NCBI GenBank assembly: GCA_002279825.1
Contig: NCCV01000008.1
Location: 1 to 64,000 of the forward strand
Source: Sphingomonadales bacterium 12-68-11
GTDB lineage: Bacteria; Pseudomonadota; Alphaproteobacteria; Sphingomonadales; Sphingomonadaceae
Direction: 5' to 3'
DNA length: 64,000 nt
Shown: positions 1 to 9,917 of the stretch, in pieces
Position numbering within the stretch: position 1 is the first letter of the stretch
How the letters are laid out: every line of letters begins with the position of its first letter
Translations under genes and position numbers: made by a program
The notes under the pieces: model-generated
What the model saw: only the letters and a program-made list of their open reading frames with translations
Told to the model about the DNA's origin: nothing
Databases searched by the model: none

Positions 1-348
<348 letters not shown>

Positions 349-467
349 GAATTCCACCATCAACGACAGGCCTGCCAGGAATGGCTAGGGTCCGTCTGCG
401 TGGAGGATTTTCCAGCCAGACGCTCATCACAACAACGCATCGATTTAAACCGTATACGCCGGCTTCA

Positions 468-585
468 TTGCTTGGTGGTCATAGCGCCTGTGACCCACCC
501 GATCCCATCTCGAACTCGGCCGTGAAACCAGGCAGCGCCGATGGTACTATCGCTTAAGCGATGGAAGAGTAGGACGCCGCCAGGC
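468..585 (+). rRNA. rrf: 5S ribosomal RNA
   Basis: This is a complete 5S rRNA of about 118 nt. It has the conserved core CCCGATCCCATCTCGAACTCGG (split here as CCCGATCCCATC and CGAACTCGG) and terminal strands TTGCTTGGTGG and CGCCAGGCA that pair with each other. It follows the 23S gene by about 120 bp in the usual rRNA operon order. The ends are set from the terminal stem and may shift by one to three bases. Confidence 0.95.
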
Positions 586-647
586 ATTGCAGCCGGCGTG
601 TACGGAACAACCCATTCACTTTGTCTCGGGCTTCGAGCCCCCTTTTT

Positions 648-670
648 AAGAGGGCCTTCGAGGCCCTCTT
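648..670 (+). terminator. hairpin between 5S and tRNA-fMet
   Basis: A perfect 10-bp stem (AAGAGGGCCT / AGGCCCTCTT) with a TCG loop follows a short T-run. No T-tract follows on the plus strand, so it is more likely an RNase processing signal between 5S and the tRNA, or a weak attenuator, than a full Rho-independent terminator. Confidence 0.45.
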
Positions 671-704
671 CGCGTCTCTAGCCACTAGCGACGCGGAACG
701 GTGC

Positions 705-781
<77 letters not shown>

Positions 782-809
782 CCGGTTTTTCAGAAACAGA
801 AACCTAAGA

Positions 810-840
810 GCCTCGCTGCCTGCAGCGGGGCTTTTGGCTT
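810..840 (+). terminator. Rho-independent terminator of the rRNA/tRNA operon
   Basis: A 10-bp stem GCCTCGCTGC / GCAGCGGGGC (one T-G wobble) with a CT loop is followed by TTTTGGCTTTT. It lies 29 bp after the tRNA and is the best candidate for the operon terminator. Confidence 0.75.
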
Positions 841-906
841 TTCCAGCTAAGCCCACTTCCGAAATGCAGCCACAGCAGTGGTCAAGTCTGGAGCGGCCGA
901 CCGGCC

Positions 907-2304
907 TCAATCCGCATCGGTCACCCACCTGGCGCTCTCCGACCCGAGCACGCGATAGAGCTCGATGCGGTTGCGGATCGCCGACAACACGATTGCAGCT
1001 TCGCGCTGCCGCGCACTGTAGAGGCTGCGCTGAGCGTCTAGGCTGGCGAGGAAGCTTTCGATGCCGCCCCGATAACGGGCCTCGCTGAGGCTGGCGGTAT
1101 CGGCGGCGGCCGCGCTGTTCGCGCGTGCCGCTCGCACCTGCTCGGCGATAGTGGCCTGCACGGCCAGGACATCGGCAACCTCGCGAAAGGCTGTCTGAAT
1201 CGCGCGCTCGTAGGCGGCCAGCGCGGCGTTCCGCTCGGCTTCGCTGACGGCAAGATTGGCGCGCCGCCCGCCGCCGTCGAAAATCGCATACGCGACGCTC
1301 CCCGCGAAACTGGCCGAGAAAGCGTCCCCGCCCAGCAGCGAGCCGAGCGCATCGCTCGCCACACCCGCGAGCCCGGTCAGCGAGATCCGCGGGAACAGCT
1401 CGGCCCGCGCAACGCCGATGTCGGCGTTGGCGGCGCGCAGCAGATATTCGGCCTGGGCGATGTCGGGCCGGCGCAGCAGTACCGAGGAGTCGGTGCCGGC
1501 GGGCAATGTCGCGACCGAGGCCAAAGCTTCTTCCAGCCCGGCCGGGAGCAGCGCCGGATCGACATCCGCGCCCACCAGAAGCCGGATAAGGTTCTCGCCT
1601 TGCGCCACTGCCGCGGCTTGGACCGCGAGATCGCCCTCTGTCGTGGCTAACACTTGCTCGGCCTGTCGCAAATCGGTCCGCGGAGCGACGCCGCCGTCGA
1701 GGCGCGCACTGGTCAGCTCGACCGCCCGGCGGCCGTTGGCGGCCGTATCGGCGGCAATCGCCAGGAGTTCGCGGTCGGCCGCGTATGTCGCCCAGGCATT
1801 CGCCAGGTCGGCGATCAGCCCCAGCCGCACGGTCTGTGCGGCAGCCTCGCTCGCCAGCGCGCGCTCCCGCTCCGCGGCCGTGGCGCTGGCGAGGCGCCCG
1901 AACAGGTCGAGTTCGAAGCCCGCGATACCTGCCTCCAGCGCATAGCTTTCGCGGTCCGCCAGGCCCCCCCCGGTCTGGAATCCCGCCGATCCGCCAGCGC
2001 CCAGTTCAGGAATCTGTGCCGAGCGGACAACTCGCACCCGGGCCCGCGCGGCGGCCAGGTTCGCAGCGGCGATGCGCAGGTCCCGGTTGTTTTCGAGCGC
2101 CGCGCCAACCAGCGCCTGCAGGCGCGCATCGCGGAACACTTCACGATAGGAAACGTCGGGGAGCGCCCCTTCAGCTTCGGCGGTATCACCGCTGCCTGCC
2201 GGCCACGTGGCTGGCACGGGCGCGGCGGGCCGGTCGTAGGCCGGCGTCATCGCACATCCCGCTAGCGCGAGTGCCAAAGCGCAGCTTGGTAGGATGCGTT
2301 TCAA
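907..2304 (-). CDS. RND efflux outer-membrane lipoprotein (NodT/OprM family)
   Basis: 465 aa. It forms the TolC-like outer-membrane channel of a tripartite efflux pump. The first residues give a lipoprotein signal ending in the lipobox LAGC, followed by TP-x-YxRP as in OprM/NodT proteins. The two outer-membrane-efflux repeats follow, with long coiled-coil helices and the motif SLTGLAGVAS in the second repeat. The start is TTG: the gene begins at 2304 inside the TGA of the pump gene (TTGA overlap), and no ATG precedes the lipobox in frame. It is the third gene of the operon, after the adaptor and the pump, and is therefore translationally coupled to the pump. Substrates cannot be read from the sequence. 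Confidence 0.92.
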   Translation of the reverse strand: MKRILPSCALALALAGCAMTPAYDRPAAPVPATWPAGSGDTAEAEGALPDVSYREVFRDARLQALVGAALENNRDLRIAAANLAAARARVRVVRSAQIPELGAGGSAGFQTGGGLADRESYALEAGIAGFELDLFGRLASATAAERERALASEAAAQTVRLGLIADLANAWATYAADRELLAIAADTAANGRRAVELTSARLDGGVAPRTDLRQAEQVLATTEGDLAVQAAAVAQGENLIRLLVGADVDPALLPAGLEEALASVATLPAGTDSSVLLRRPDIAQAEYLLRAANADIGVARAELFPRISLTGLAGVASDALGSLLGGDAFSASFAGSVAYAIFDGGGRRANLAVSEAERNAALAAYERAIQTAFREVADVLAVQATIAEQVRAARANSAAAADTASLSEARYRGGIESFLASLDAQRSLYSARQREAAIVLSAIRNRIELYRVLGSESARWVTDAD

Positions 2305-5300
2305 GCGGCTGTCGCCGGCTTGGGGCGGCGAACGAACCGGGCATAGGCTGCCTTCAGCCCCCCGCGCGTGCTGCGTCGCACGAGTACGAACAGCAGCGGG
2401 ATGTAGAAGATCGCCAGCAGGCTCGCGGTCAGCATGCCGCCGATCACCGAGGTGCCGATCGCGATCCGGCTGTTGGCGCCCGCACCGGTCGCCAGCGCCA
2501 GCGGCAGCACGCCGAAGATGAACGCGAAGCTGGTCATCAGGATCGGGCGCAGCCGAATTTTCGCGGCGGTCAGCACAGCATCGATCGCGCGCGCGCCTTT
2601 GCGTTCCTCCTGCTCGGCGAACTCGATCATCAGGATCGCGTTCTTCGACGCCAGGCCCATTGTGGTGAGCAGCCCGATCTGCAGGAACACATCGTTTTCG
2701 AGCCCGCGCAAATTGGCGAAGAAAATCGCCCCGACCAGCCCGAGCGGGACCACCAGCAACACCGCCACCGGGATCGACCAGCTTTCGTAGAGCGCGGCGA
2801 GGCACAGGAAGACGACCAGCAGCGAGACCGCATAGAGCAGCGGCGCCTGCCCCGACGCCTGCCGCTCCTCGTAGGACACGCCCGACCACCCGACGCCGGT
2901 GCCGGGGATCTCCCCGGCAAGGCGCTCGATCTCGGCCATGGCCTCGCCCGAGCTGACGCCCTCCGCAGCTTGTCCCGAGATACCGAACGCCGGAACGCCG
3001 CCGAAGCGGCCGGTGCTCGCGGGCGTGGTGGCCCAGCCGAGTTCGGAAAACGCCGAGAACGGAGCCATGCTGCCGTTCGCCGAGCGGACATACCATTGCG
3101 AGAGGTCTTCGGGCTTGGCGCGAAACTGCGCATCGCCCTGCACATAGACGCGCTTGACCCGCCCGTTCTCGATGAAGTCGTTGACGTAGCGGCCGCCCCA
3201 GGCGGTCGCCAGTGTGGTGTTGACGTTCCCGGTGGTCAGCCCGAACGCGCTGAGCCGCTGCGTATCGAGATCGACCTTGAGCGAGGCCACGTCGGGCAAG
3301 TCGCTCAGCCGCACCTGGGTCAGCAGCGCGCTGCTGTTGGCCGCATCGAGCAGGCGTTCCCGCGCCGCTACGAACTCTCCGCGGCTCATGCCGCTGGTGT
3401 TCTGGAACTGCATGCTGAAGCCCGAGGTGTCGCCCAGGCCCTGGATCGACCCCGGCACCAGCACGAAGACCTGCGCATCACGGATCCCGCGAAAGGCCGC
3501 GGTCGCGCGCTGGGCAATCGCCTCGGCGGTGTTCTCGGCGCCGGGCCGGTCGTCCCAGTGCTTGAGATTGACGAAGCCCTGGCCCGTGTTCTGGCCGGCA
3601 ACGCCGCCGCCCCCGCCGCCGCCACCAGCGACGAGGAAGAAGAAGTCGATATTGGCCTTCTCGTAAGTGGTGAGGTACTTCTCGATCTCGTTGCGCACTT
3701 CCACTGTGCGTGTCTGGGTCGCGCCCGCCGGGAGGCGCCACTGGATCTGCAAGCGGCCCTGATCCTCGCTGGGCAGAAAGCCGCCGGGCAGGCGCCAGAA
3801 CAGTACCACCAGCAACACTGCGATGAGCGCGTAGAGGCCCATGAAGCGCCATTTGCGGTCGACGACCGTGCGGACCGCGGCAATGTAGCGCCGGACGCCC
3901 CCGTCGAACGTGCGGTTGAACCACACCTTGGCTTTCTCGAGCGCGTTCGAGACCGCGGAGAAGCGGCCGTGGTGCGGGTGGAACTCGGTGCGCGACCCAT
4001 GCGAGCGCGGCTTGAGCACGTTGGCGGTGATCGCCGGGCTGAGGATCAGCGCGACCAGCACCGACAGCACCATGCAGGAGATGATGGTAACCGAGAACTG
4101 GCGGTAGATCACCCCGGTCGAGCCGCCGAAGAACGCCATCGGCAGGAACACCGCGCACAGCACCAGCGCGATCGCGATCAGCGCGGTCTGCAATTCGGCC
4201 ATCGACTGGATGGTCGCCTCGCGGGCGGTCATGCCGGGGTTTTCTTCCATCAGGCGTTCGACGTTTTCGACCACCACGATCGCGTCGTCGACCAGCAGGC
4301 CGATCGCCAGCACAAGGCCGAACAGCGTCAGGGTGTTGATGCTGAAGCCGGCGACATAGAACACCGCCAGCGTCCCGAGCAGCACCACCGGCACCGCGAC
4401 CGTCGGCACCAGCAGCGCACGCCAGCTCTGCAGGAACACGAACATCACCAGCACCACCAGCACGACCGCTTCGAGCAGCGCCTTCTGGACCTCGCTGACC
4501 GACAGCCGGATGAAAGTGGAGGTGTCGTTGGCGTAGGCATAGGCCAGCCCGTCGGGCAGGCCGCGCCCCAATTCGTCCATCTGCGCTTTGACGAGATCGG
4601 CGGTTTCGAGCGCATCGGCACCGGGGGCGAGCGAGATTTGCATGCCCGCGGCCGGCGCGCCGCTCAACCGCATCAGCACGTTGTACTGCTCGGCACCGAT
4701 TTCGACGCGGGCGACGTCCTTGACCCGGACGCTCGAACCGCTCGGCAAGGTCTTCAGAACGATGTCGCCGAACTCCTCCGGCGTCTGCAGCTTCGATTGG
4801 GCGGTGACCGTGGCCTGCAGCATTTGGCCTTGCGGTGCTGGCAGGCCGCCGACATCGCCCGCGGCCACTTCGGCGTTCTGGCTGCGGATCGCGTCGACCA
4901 CGTCGCCCGGCATCAGCGCGAAAGCCGCCAGGCGCTGCGGGTTGAGCCAGATGCGCATCGCGTGCGGCGAACCGAACACGTTGATGTCGCCCACGCCCGG
5001 CACGCGCGACAGCGGATCCTGGATGTTGGAGGCGAGATAGTCGGCGATATCGACGTAGTTACGCGTGCCGGTGGTGTCGTAGACAGCGACCATCAGCAGC
5101 GTATCCGCGTTGGACTTGGTCACCCGCACGCCCTGCTGCTGCACTTCGGCGGGCAGGCGAGAGATCGCGGTCTGGATCTTGTTCTGGACCTGGACCTGCG
5201 CAATGTCGGGATCGATGCTCTTGTCGAACGTCGCGGTGATGCGCGCCTGCCCGCGCGAGCTCGAGGTGGCGCTGAAGTAAAGCAGCCCGTCGAGCCCGGT

Positions 5301-5507
5301 GAGCTGCTGTTCGAGGATCTGCGTGACGCTGTTCTCGACGGTCTCGGCCGACGCGCCGGGATAGTTGGCCTGGATGTTGACGTTGGTCGGCGCGATGTCG
5401 GGATATTGCTCGATCGGCAGCGCGGAGAATGCGCCGATCCCCGCCAACATCAGGATGATCGCCAGAACCCAGGCGAAGATCGGTCGGTCGATGAAGATCC
5501 GGGACAT
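2301..5507 (-). CDS. RND multidrug efflux permease (AcrB/MexB, HAE1 family)
   Basis: 1068 aa, slightly longer than AcrB (1049). It is the inner-membrane proton-driven pump of the complex. It starts with MSRIFIDRPIFAWVLAI, typical of HAE1 transporters, and carries the TM4 proton-relay aspartates in the motif GLLVDDAIVVVENVER. A Gly-rich stretch (GGGGGGGG) near residues 630-640 is a normal feature of the porter-domain loop. It ends with a basic cytoplasmic tail. The gene starts 6 bp after the adaptor gene and overlaps the outer-membrane gene. No TetR or MarR regulator flanks the operon in this window. Confidence 0.95.
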   Translation of the reverse strand: MSRIFIDRPIFAWVLAIILMLAGIGAFSALPIEQYPDIAPTNVNIQANYPGASAETVENSVTQILEQQLTGLDGLLYFSATSSSRGQARITATFDKSIDPDIAQVQVQNKIQTAISRLPAEVQQQGVRVTKSNADTLLMVAVYDTTGTRNYVDIADYLASNIQDPLSRVPGVGDINVFGSPHAMRIWLNPQRLAAFALMPGDVVDAIRSQNAEVAAGDVGGLPAPQGQMLQATVTAQSKLQTPEEFGDIVLKTLPSGSSVRVKDVARVEIGAEQYNVLMRLSGAPAAGMQISLAPGADALETADLVKAQMDELGRGLPDGLAYAYANDTSTFIRLSVSEVQKALLEAVVLVVLVMFVFLQSWRALLVPTVAVPVVLLGTLAVFYVAGFSINTLTLFGLVLAIGLLVDDAIVVVENVERLMEENPGMTAREATIQSMAELQTALIAIALVLCAVFLPMAFFGGSTGVIYRQFSVTIISCMVLSVLVALILSPAITANVLKPRSHGSRTEFHPHHGRFSAVSNALEKAKVWFNRTFDGGVRRYIAAVRTVVDRKWRFMGLYALIAVLLVVLFWRLPGGFLPSEDQGRLQIQWRLPAGATQTRTVEVRNEIEKYLTTYEKANIDFFFLVAGGGGGGGGVAGQNTGQGFVNLKHWDDRPGAENTAEAIAQRATAAFRGIRDAQVFVLVPGSIQGLGDTSGFSMQFQNTSGMSRGEFVAARERLLDAANSSALLTQVRLSDLPDVASLKVDLDTQRLSAFGLTTGNVNTTLATAWGGRYVNDFIENGRVKRVYVQGDAQFRAKPEDLSQWYVRSANGSMAPFSAFSELGWATTPASTGRFGGVPAFGISGQAAEGVSSGEAMAEIERLAGEIPGTGVGWSGVSYEERQASGQAPLLYAVSLLVVFLCLAALYESWSIPVAVLLVVPLGLVGAIFFANLRGLENDVFLQIGLLTTMGLASKNAILMIEFAEQEERKGARAIDAVLTAAKIRLRPILMTSFAFIFGVLPLALATGAGANSRIAIGTSVIGGMLTASLLAIFYIPLLFVLVRRSTRGGLKAAYARFVRRPKPATAA

Positions 5508-5513
5508 GCTCGG

Positions 5514-6707
5514 CTACTGAGCCTGGCCCGAGCCGGGGCGCTGCGCGCCTCCTTGCCCAGGGGGCGCGATCCGCTGTGCGGCGCTCGCCGGCACCGGCCT
5601 GACGGCGGCATTCGGCCGCACGTTGGTGCCGAGGCCCTGCGTGATGACCTTGTCGCCGGGTTGGAGCCCCGCCGTCACCACCCAGTTCGTGCCGCTGGTG
5701 CGCGTGGCGGTCACCTTGCGGCGTTGCGCCTTGTTGTCGGCGCTCACCACCCAGACGAACGCCGATCCGTCGAAGTCGCGCTGCAAGGCCGGCTGCGGAA
5801 CCAGGAACGCGCGCGGTTCCACCGCCTGCTCGAACACCGCCTTCACGAACATCCCCGGCAGCAACAGCCCGTCCGGATTGGGAAAGCTGGCGCGGAGCGT
5901 GACGGTGCCCGTGCTTTCGTCGACCGCCACGTCGGAAAACTGCACCCGGCCGGGGAGCCCGTACTCGCTGCCGTCCTCGAGCTCGAGGCGGACGCTGGTG
6001 CTACCTTGCGTGACCTCGCCGCGCCGCAAGGCGCCGCGCAGCGCGGTCAGGTCGGCGCTCGACTGCTGCATGTCGACGTAGATCGGATCGAGCCGCTGGA
6101 TGACCGCGAGCGGGCTCGCCTGGTTGGCGCTGACCAGCGCGCCGACCGTCGAGAGCGAACGCCCGATTCGCCCGCCGATCGGCGCCGACAACGTCGTGTA
6201 GCGCAAGTTGATCCGCGCGGTCTCGAGCGCGGCGCTGGTCTGCGCGACCGCGGCCCGTGCCACGCGCGCCTGTGCCGCGGCGTCGGTATAGTCCTGCTCC
6301 GCGATAGCCTGGAGTTCAGCCAAGGGCCGGAAGCGATCCGCCCGCGCGACCGCGGCCTCCGCGCTCGCTCTCGCACTGGCCACATTGGCCTCGGCCTGAT
6401 TGACCGCCGCCGTATAGAGACTGGCGTCGATCTGATAGAGCGGCTGCCCCGCCCGCACCACACTGCCTTCGGTGAACAGTCGGCGGCGGATCAGGCCGTT
6501 TATCTGCGGCCGCACCTCGCTAGTTTCGAAGGCCACGGTCCGGCCGCCCAGTGAGACCGTTATCGGCACCTCGGCTGGCTGAACGACGACGAAGCCGACC
6601 TCCGGAGCGGGCCGATCGCTTTCCGCGGCATCGCCAGAGCAGGCCGCCAGAACCGGCAGCACCATGCATAGGCCCACGTGAACGAAGGCCCGTCGCGGAG
6701 TGATCAT
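5514..6707 (-). CDS. RND efflux periplasmic adaptor (AcrA/MexA family)
   Basis: 397 aa. It is the membrane-fusion lipoprotein that joins the RND pump to the outer-membrane channel. The signal peptide ends in the lipobox LAAC (about residues 20-23). A biotinyl-lipoyl-like half-motif (VRAGQPLYQIDASLY), an Ala-rich alpha-hairpin and beta-barrel segments (TTLSAPIGGRIGRS) follow, with a Pro/Gln/Gly-rich C-terminus. It is the first gene of the efflux operon. The Shine-Dalgarno is weak (GAGG, about 13 nt upstream). The promoter should lie in the 371-bp region upstream. Confidence 0.93.
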   Translation of the reverse strand: MITPRRAFVHVGLCMVLPVLAACSGDAAESDRPAPEVGFVVVQPAEVPITVSLGGRTVAFETSEVRPQINGLIRRRLFTEGSVVRAGQPLYQIDASLYTAAVNQAEANVASARASAEAAVARADRFRPLAELQAIAEQDYTDAAAQARVARAAVAQTSAALETARINLRYTTLSAPIGGRIGRSLSTVGALVSANQASPLAVIQRLDPIYVDMQQSSADLTALRGALRRGEVTQGSTSVRLELEDGSEYGLPGRVQFSDVAVDESTGTVTLRASFPNPDGLLLPGMFVKAVFEQAVEPRAFLVPQPALQRDFDGSAFVWVVSADNKAQRRKVTATRTSGTNWVVTAGLQPGDKVITQGLGTNVRPNAAVRPVPASAAQRIAPPGQGGAQRPGSGQAQ

Positions 6708-7078
6708 TTCAGAACGCGACCTCGCACTTGCAGCATAATTGCAGCTTCCGCGAACCGAGCGGATATCGCAAGGGGGGGCTGTGCACTCCGGACAATTTGC
6801 GACAAGTCGAGTTAGCTCGCGGAGCTTGGGCCCACTCAGCCAGCGTCCGGAGCCGAAGATGCGCTGGCCCTGCGGATCCCAGAACCAGCATCGATGTCAG
6901 TCGTTAACCGGGCGAAGGAGTGAAGGATCGGCGCCGAGAATCCTCCCGCAGTGCGCTCCCTTGCGCATGAAGGGCCTGGCCGGGGTTGACGCAGTTGCCT
7001 CTCCCCGGCCTCTTTTCTATGCATGATCCGGGCCAGTAGGTCGAGCAGGGCAGCGGCTGGAGACCAGGAGGCGGTGGC
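6708..7078. other. intergenic region upstream of the efflux operon, no gene recognised
   Basis: This stretch separates the leftward efflux operon from a rightward small ORF, so it should hold divergent promoters. Its open frames look like chance frames in GC-rich DNA. One hairpin is visible: GGCCGGGG at 6978-6985 pairs with CCCCGGCC at 7003-7010 across a 17-nt loop and is followed by TCTTTTCT. It could be an attenuator or terminator upstream of the ORF at 7079. I see no clear repressor palindrome. Confidence 0.4.
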
Positions 7079-7285
7079 GTGATCGCGGTTCTCGCAGCGG
7101 TGATGTTCCAGGGTCAGCCCTTGCCGCCGTGCGTGCTCCAGGACGCCAAGCCGGTCGGTGCGGCCAGCTGTTACACGCGCGAGCCCGGACAACTCGTGGT
7201 CTGGCACGCCGTCGCTCCCGGGGTATTCGTCCGGATATGCAGGAGCGAGCGCGGCGCTGCGAGCGAGACGGCGCGGCCCGCCTAG
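7079..7285 (+). CDS. hypothetical small protein
   Basis: 68 aa, GTG start. I do not recognise it. The support for a real gene is a strong Shine-Dalgarno (AGGAGG at 7066-7071, 7 nt before GTG) and GC-rich third codon positions throughout. The N-terminus is short and hydrophobic (MIAVLAAVMFQG), which may be a weak export signal. Three cysteines follow (PPCVL, ASCYT, RICRS), which would suit an exported protein. It lies alone between the efflux operon and the oxidoreductase gene. Confidence 0.5.
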   Translation: MIAVLAAVMFQGQPLPPCVLQDAKPVGAASCYTREPGQLVVWHAVAPGVFVRICRSERGAASETARPA

Positions 7286-7488
7286 CGCTCATCCCCAGCC
7301 TGACGTCCGTGACGATCGCGCAGCTCCGAGCAGCGTCGTCCGGCAAACCGGCGACTATGCCTGAGCGCTTTTCCCGTGCGCGTCCGGGCCCGAGGCGCCT
7401 TTGCCGGTTCCGTTTGCTTCGCATCAATGCGCACCGCCCGGACCGGCGTTACGAACGCCTTGCCCGGTTGGCGCGAGGAGAAGGTGTC

Positions 7489-8118
7489 GTGCAGACTTAC
7501 AAGCATGCCGTAATCGTCTGTCACCCGAAGCCCGACAGCTTCACGATGGCCGTCGCCGAGCGCTACGCTCAAGCGGTCCGCGCGCACGGCCACGAGGTGC
7601 TGATCCGCGATCTCTACCGGCTCGGCTTCGATCCCGTGCTGCGCGATCCGGAGCGGGTTGGCGCACCGGCGGACGACGTGCTCGCCGAATGGGCGGTGCT
7701 CGGCAAAGTCGATGTGTTCGTGCTGGTCTATCCGATCTGGTTCGGTAGCCCGCCGGCGATGCTGGTGGGCTATATCGACCGGGTGTTCGGCGCGGGCCGC
7801 AGGCTAGGCGGCGGCGGCAAGGGCGGCACCAGCGAAAGGCTGGCGGGCCGCCGGCTGGTATCGCTTACCTCATCGGGCTCACTGCGCGCCTGGCTCAACG
7901 AGAAAGGCGTGCTCTCCTCGCTGCGGACGGTGTTCGATCACTACCTGGCCGATGTGTTCGGGTTCGCCGAGACCGCCCGCTACCATTTCGACGGCGTCGG
8001 CCCGGACGCAAAGGACTGGGAGATCCGCCACCATCTTCTGGAAGCCGAAAAGGCGGCCAAGGAGGTCATGGCGCGGTTGGAGCCCAGGTGGGAGCCGCCG
8101 CACACGTCAGAGGACTAG
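7489..8118 (+). CDS. NAD(P)H-dependent oxidoreductase, flavodoxin-like fold
   Basis: 209 aa. It resembles the KefF/MdaB/NQO1-type FMN or FAD quinone reductases, soluble enzymes that reduce quinones or similar electrophiles with NAD(P)H. It has the N-terminal flavin-phosphate region IVCHPKPDSFTMAVAERY and the signature YPIWFGSPPAMLVGYIDRVF near residues 85-105. The GTG at 7489 was chosen because AGGAG lies 8 nt upstream and the flavodoxin fold starts immediately after it. The reading frame stays open upstream, but that part does not look coding. No partner gene is evident. Confidence 0.85.
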   Translation: MQTYKHAVIVCHPKPDSFTMAVAERYAQAVRAHGHEVLIRDLYRLGFDPVLRDPERVGAPADDVLAEWAVLGKVDVFVLVYPIWFGSPPAMLVGYIDRVFGAGRRLGGGGKGGTSERLAGRRLVSLTSSGSLRAWLNEKGVLSSLRTVFDHYLADVFGFAETARYHFDGVGPDAKDWEIRHHLLEAEKAAKEVMARLEPRWEPPHTSED

Positions 8119-8131
8119 CCAACCGGCCGCT

Positions 8132-9904
8132 TCAGTGCGGTTTCATGCCGTAAGGCAGTTCCGAGGTATAGGCTTCGAGCCGCCGGATCCGTCCCTGCTC
8201 GAAGCGGAACAGCTGCACGACCTGGAGCGTGCGCGGATAGCGGGTGACATCGCCGACGGTGGCCGGGAAGTCCTCGAACGCCCGCACCGCGATGAGGCCG
8301 CGTTCCTCGTCGACGGCCAGCACTTCGCGGTCTCGCACCGCCTCCAGGGCACCAAGCGCCCCGCCCGTAAAAGCCTCGGCGCACTTGGCCATGACCTGGC
8401 CGTTGACCGCCCACTCGCAGTCGTCCGCCAGCCCCTGAGGAGCCTGGCCGCTGCGCGCGGCCATCGCATTGTTGAACGTGTTCGCCGCCGTGATCATCGC
8501 CGCGCGCGGCGTGCGCCGGCTGGCGGGAAGCGCGGCGAAGGCGGGCGCCTGCGCAGGCTCCGCCCACGGCGCGCCGTATTCCTTGCGGCGGATCAGCGCG
8601 TCGATCCCGCCGATCTCCTTGCCCACGCTGCTGACCGTGATCGCCGCCCAGGCCGGCTGGCCATGCTCCTCGATCTTGCCGATCCACACGCCTTTGCCGG
8701 TCTGCGCGTCGGCCAGCACCAGCGGGCGCGGGTCGATCGCGGTGACGCCTTGCCAGATGCCCTCGTTGACGCGGATGCCGACGCTGTTCTCAGCATAGCC
8801 GACCTTGTCAGCCCACGGCAGCGAGGCCCATTGGCCGCGGTTGGGATAGGCGCGCATCACCGCATTCGTGTTCGCCGTGACGCAGGCGGTGTCGCAGGCG
8901 GCCGGATCGGCCTGGTGCCGGGGCGCCGGCGAATGCGGGCCCCAGAACGGGTTGTGCATGAAATAGGGGACGTAAGTGAACACCGCCTCGATGCGCTGAA
9001 TCTCGGCATCCTTGATGCGGAACGCCTCGAGCAGGGTGATCGAATTGGGCCACTTGAGCGCAGTGCGCATCTCGCGGCCGTTGGTCAGCAGGTAGCGATC
9101 CCACTCGTTGGCGTGATCGAAGAAGCCGCGCCCAACCGCGACCCCGCGTTCCTCGTCGACAATGAAGAAGTCGCGGCGGATGCGCTTGTTGATCCGATAG
9201 ATGCCGAGCTCGAACTGCTCGCGGCAGCCGCTCGCGATCGCCGCCGCGTTGCCGGCGCCGCTCGCGTTCGGTGCCGGCGCGGTGGTGGAAATGCCGTTCT
9301 CGAGCCGCCCGCAGTCCTCGGAGAACGGGGCGAACACCTGGCCGTCGTTGACTTCCACGGTGTCGAAATAGGAATCGGCGATCGCCAGCATCCGCTCGCG
9401 GCTGCGGCGCTGCGCGGGCGGCAGGATCTCGTTGAACTCGGCATCGTGGACCATCTTGGTCACGTCGCCGAAGGGAGCGGGCAGCGCGGTGCGGCGGTGG
9501 ACCACGCTCTCGATCTCGTCGATCTCGCCGTTCGCCACGTGGATGCGCACCGCGTAGATCGCGGGCTGGCCGTTTTCGACCACCGATCCGAACCAGGCGG
9601 CGTTGCCGGTGCTGGGGTCCGCCGTTTCGAGACCGACGTCGTCGACCGCGTCGACCGTCCGCCACAGCCCGTCGCCGACCGGTATGAAGACGTTGTTTTC
9701 GGCGAATCGCACGTCGCGCGCGAGGTTCAGCAGCAACGGATTGCGCGCCTCCAGCGCGTTCATATGCGCCTTCAGGTGACCTATCAGGCACGCCCGGTCG
9801 CAATCGGGCACGCGGACCGCGCTGTCCTCGCCGGGCGCCTGCGCAGCGAGCGGGGTGGCGGCGAGAGCGGCCGCAGCCGTCAGCAATCCGGTTATCGCGC
9901 GCAT
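8132..9904 (-). CDS. exported protein with two tandem DUF8021-like units
   Basis: 590 aa with a Sec signal peptide (RAITGLLTAAAALAATPLAAQA). Two similar halves of about 290 residues each begin with a Cys-rich DUF8021-like unit: CDRACLIGHLKAHMNAL at about residue 35 and CDTACVTANTNAVM in the second half. Each then has a run of the type R-F/V-x-ENxVxxxxxGxW. Each half continues with a second paired segment (RRSRERMLAIADSYFD, then RRTPRAAMITAANTFN) that resembles SnoaL-like folds. The function is unknown. It starts 13 bp after the stop of the quinoprotein dehydrogenase gene, so both are probably one transcript. ATG 9904 is preceded by AAAGGGGA. Confidence 0.8.
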   Translation of the reverse strand: MRAITGLLTAAAALAATPLAAQAPGEDSAVRVPDCDRACLIGHLKAHMNALEARNPLLLNLARDVRFAENNVFIPVGDGLWRTVDAVDDVGLETADPSTGNAAWFGSVVENGQPAIYAVRIHVANGEIDEIESVVHRRTALPAPFGDVTKMVHDAEFNEILPPAQRRSRERMLAIADSYFDTVEVNDGQVFAPFSEDCGRLENGISTTAPAPNASGAGNAAAIASGCREQFELGIYRINKRIRRDFFIVDEERGVAVGRGFFDHANEWDRYLLTNGREMRTALKWPNSITLLEAFRIKDAEIQRIEAVFTYVPYFMHNPFWGPHSPAPRHQADPAACDTACVTANTNAVMRAYPNRGQWASLPWADKVGYAENSVGIRVNEGIWQGVTAIDPRPLVLADAQTGKGVWIGKIEEHGQPAWAAITVSSVGKEIGGIDALIRRKEYGAPWAEPAQAPAFAALPASRRTPRAAMITAANTFNNAMAARSGQAPQGLADDCEWAVNGQVMAKCAEAFTGGALGALEAVRDREVLAVDEERGLIAVRAFEDFPATVGDVTRYPRTLQVVQLFRFEQGRIRRLEAYTSELPYGMKPH

Positions 9905-9917
9905 CCTGTCGTCCCCT

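Noticed and set aside
1785..6554. A plus-strand open frame of about 1,589 codons across the efflux genes
   Set aside because: It is the antisense shadow of the RND operon. It is rich in Arg, His, Gln and Asp with no domain, and the minus-strand genes have full conserved motifs.
7129..7488. An N-terminal extension of the oxidoreductase
   Set aside because: The extension is Arg-rich with no similarity to the fold. A good ribosome-binding site precedes GTG 7489.
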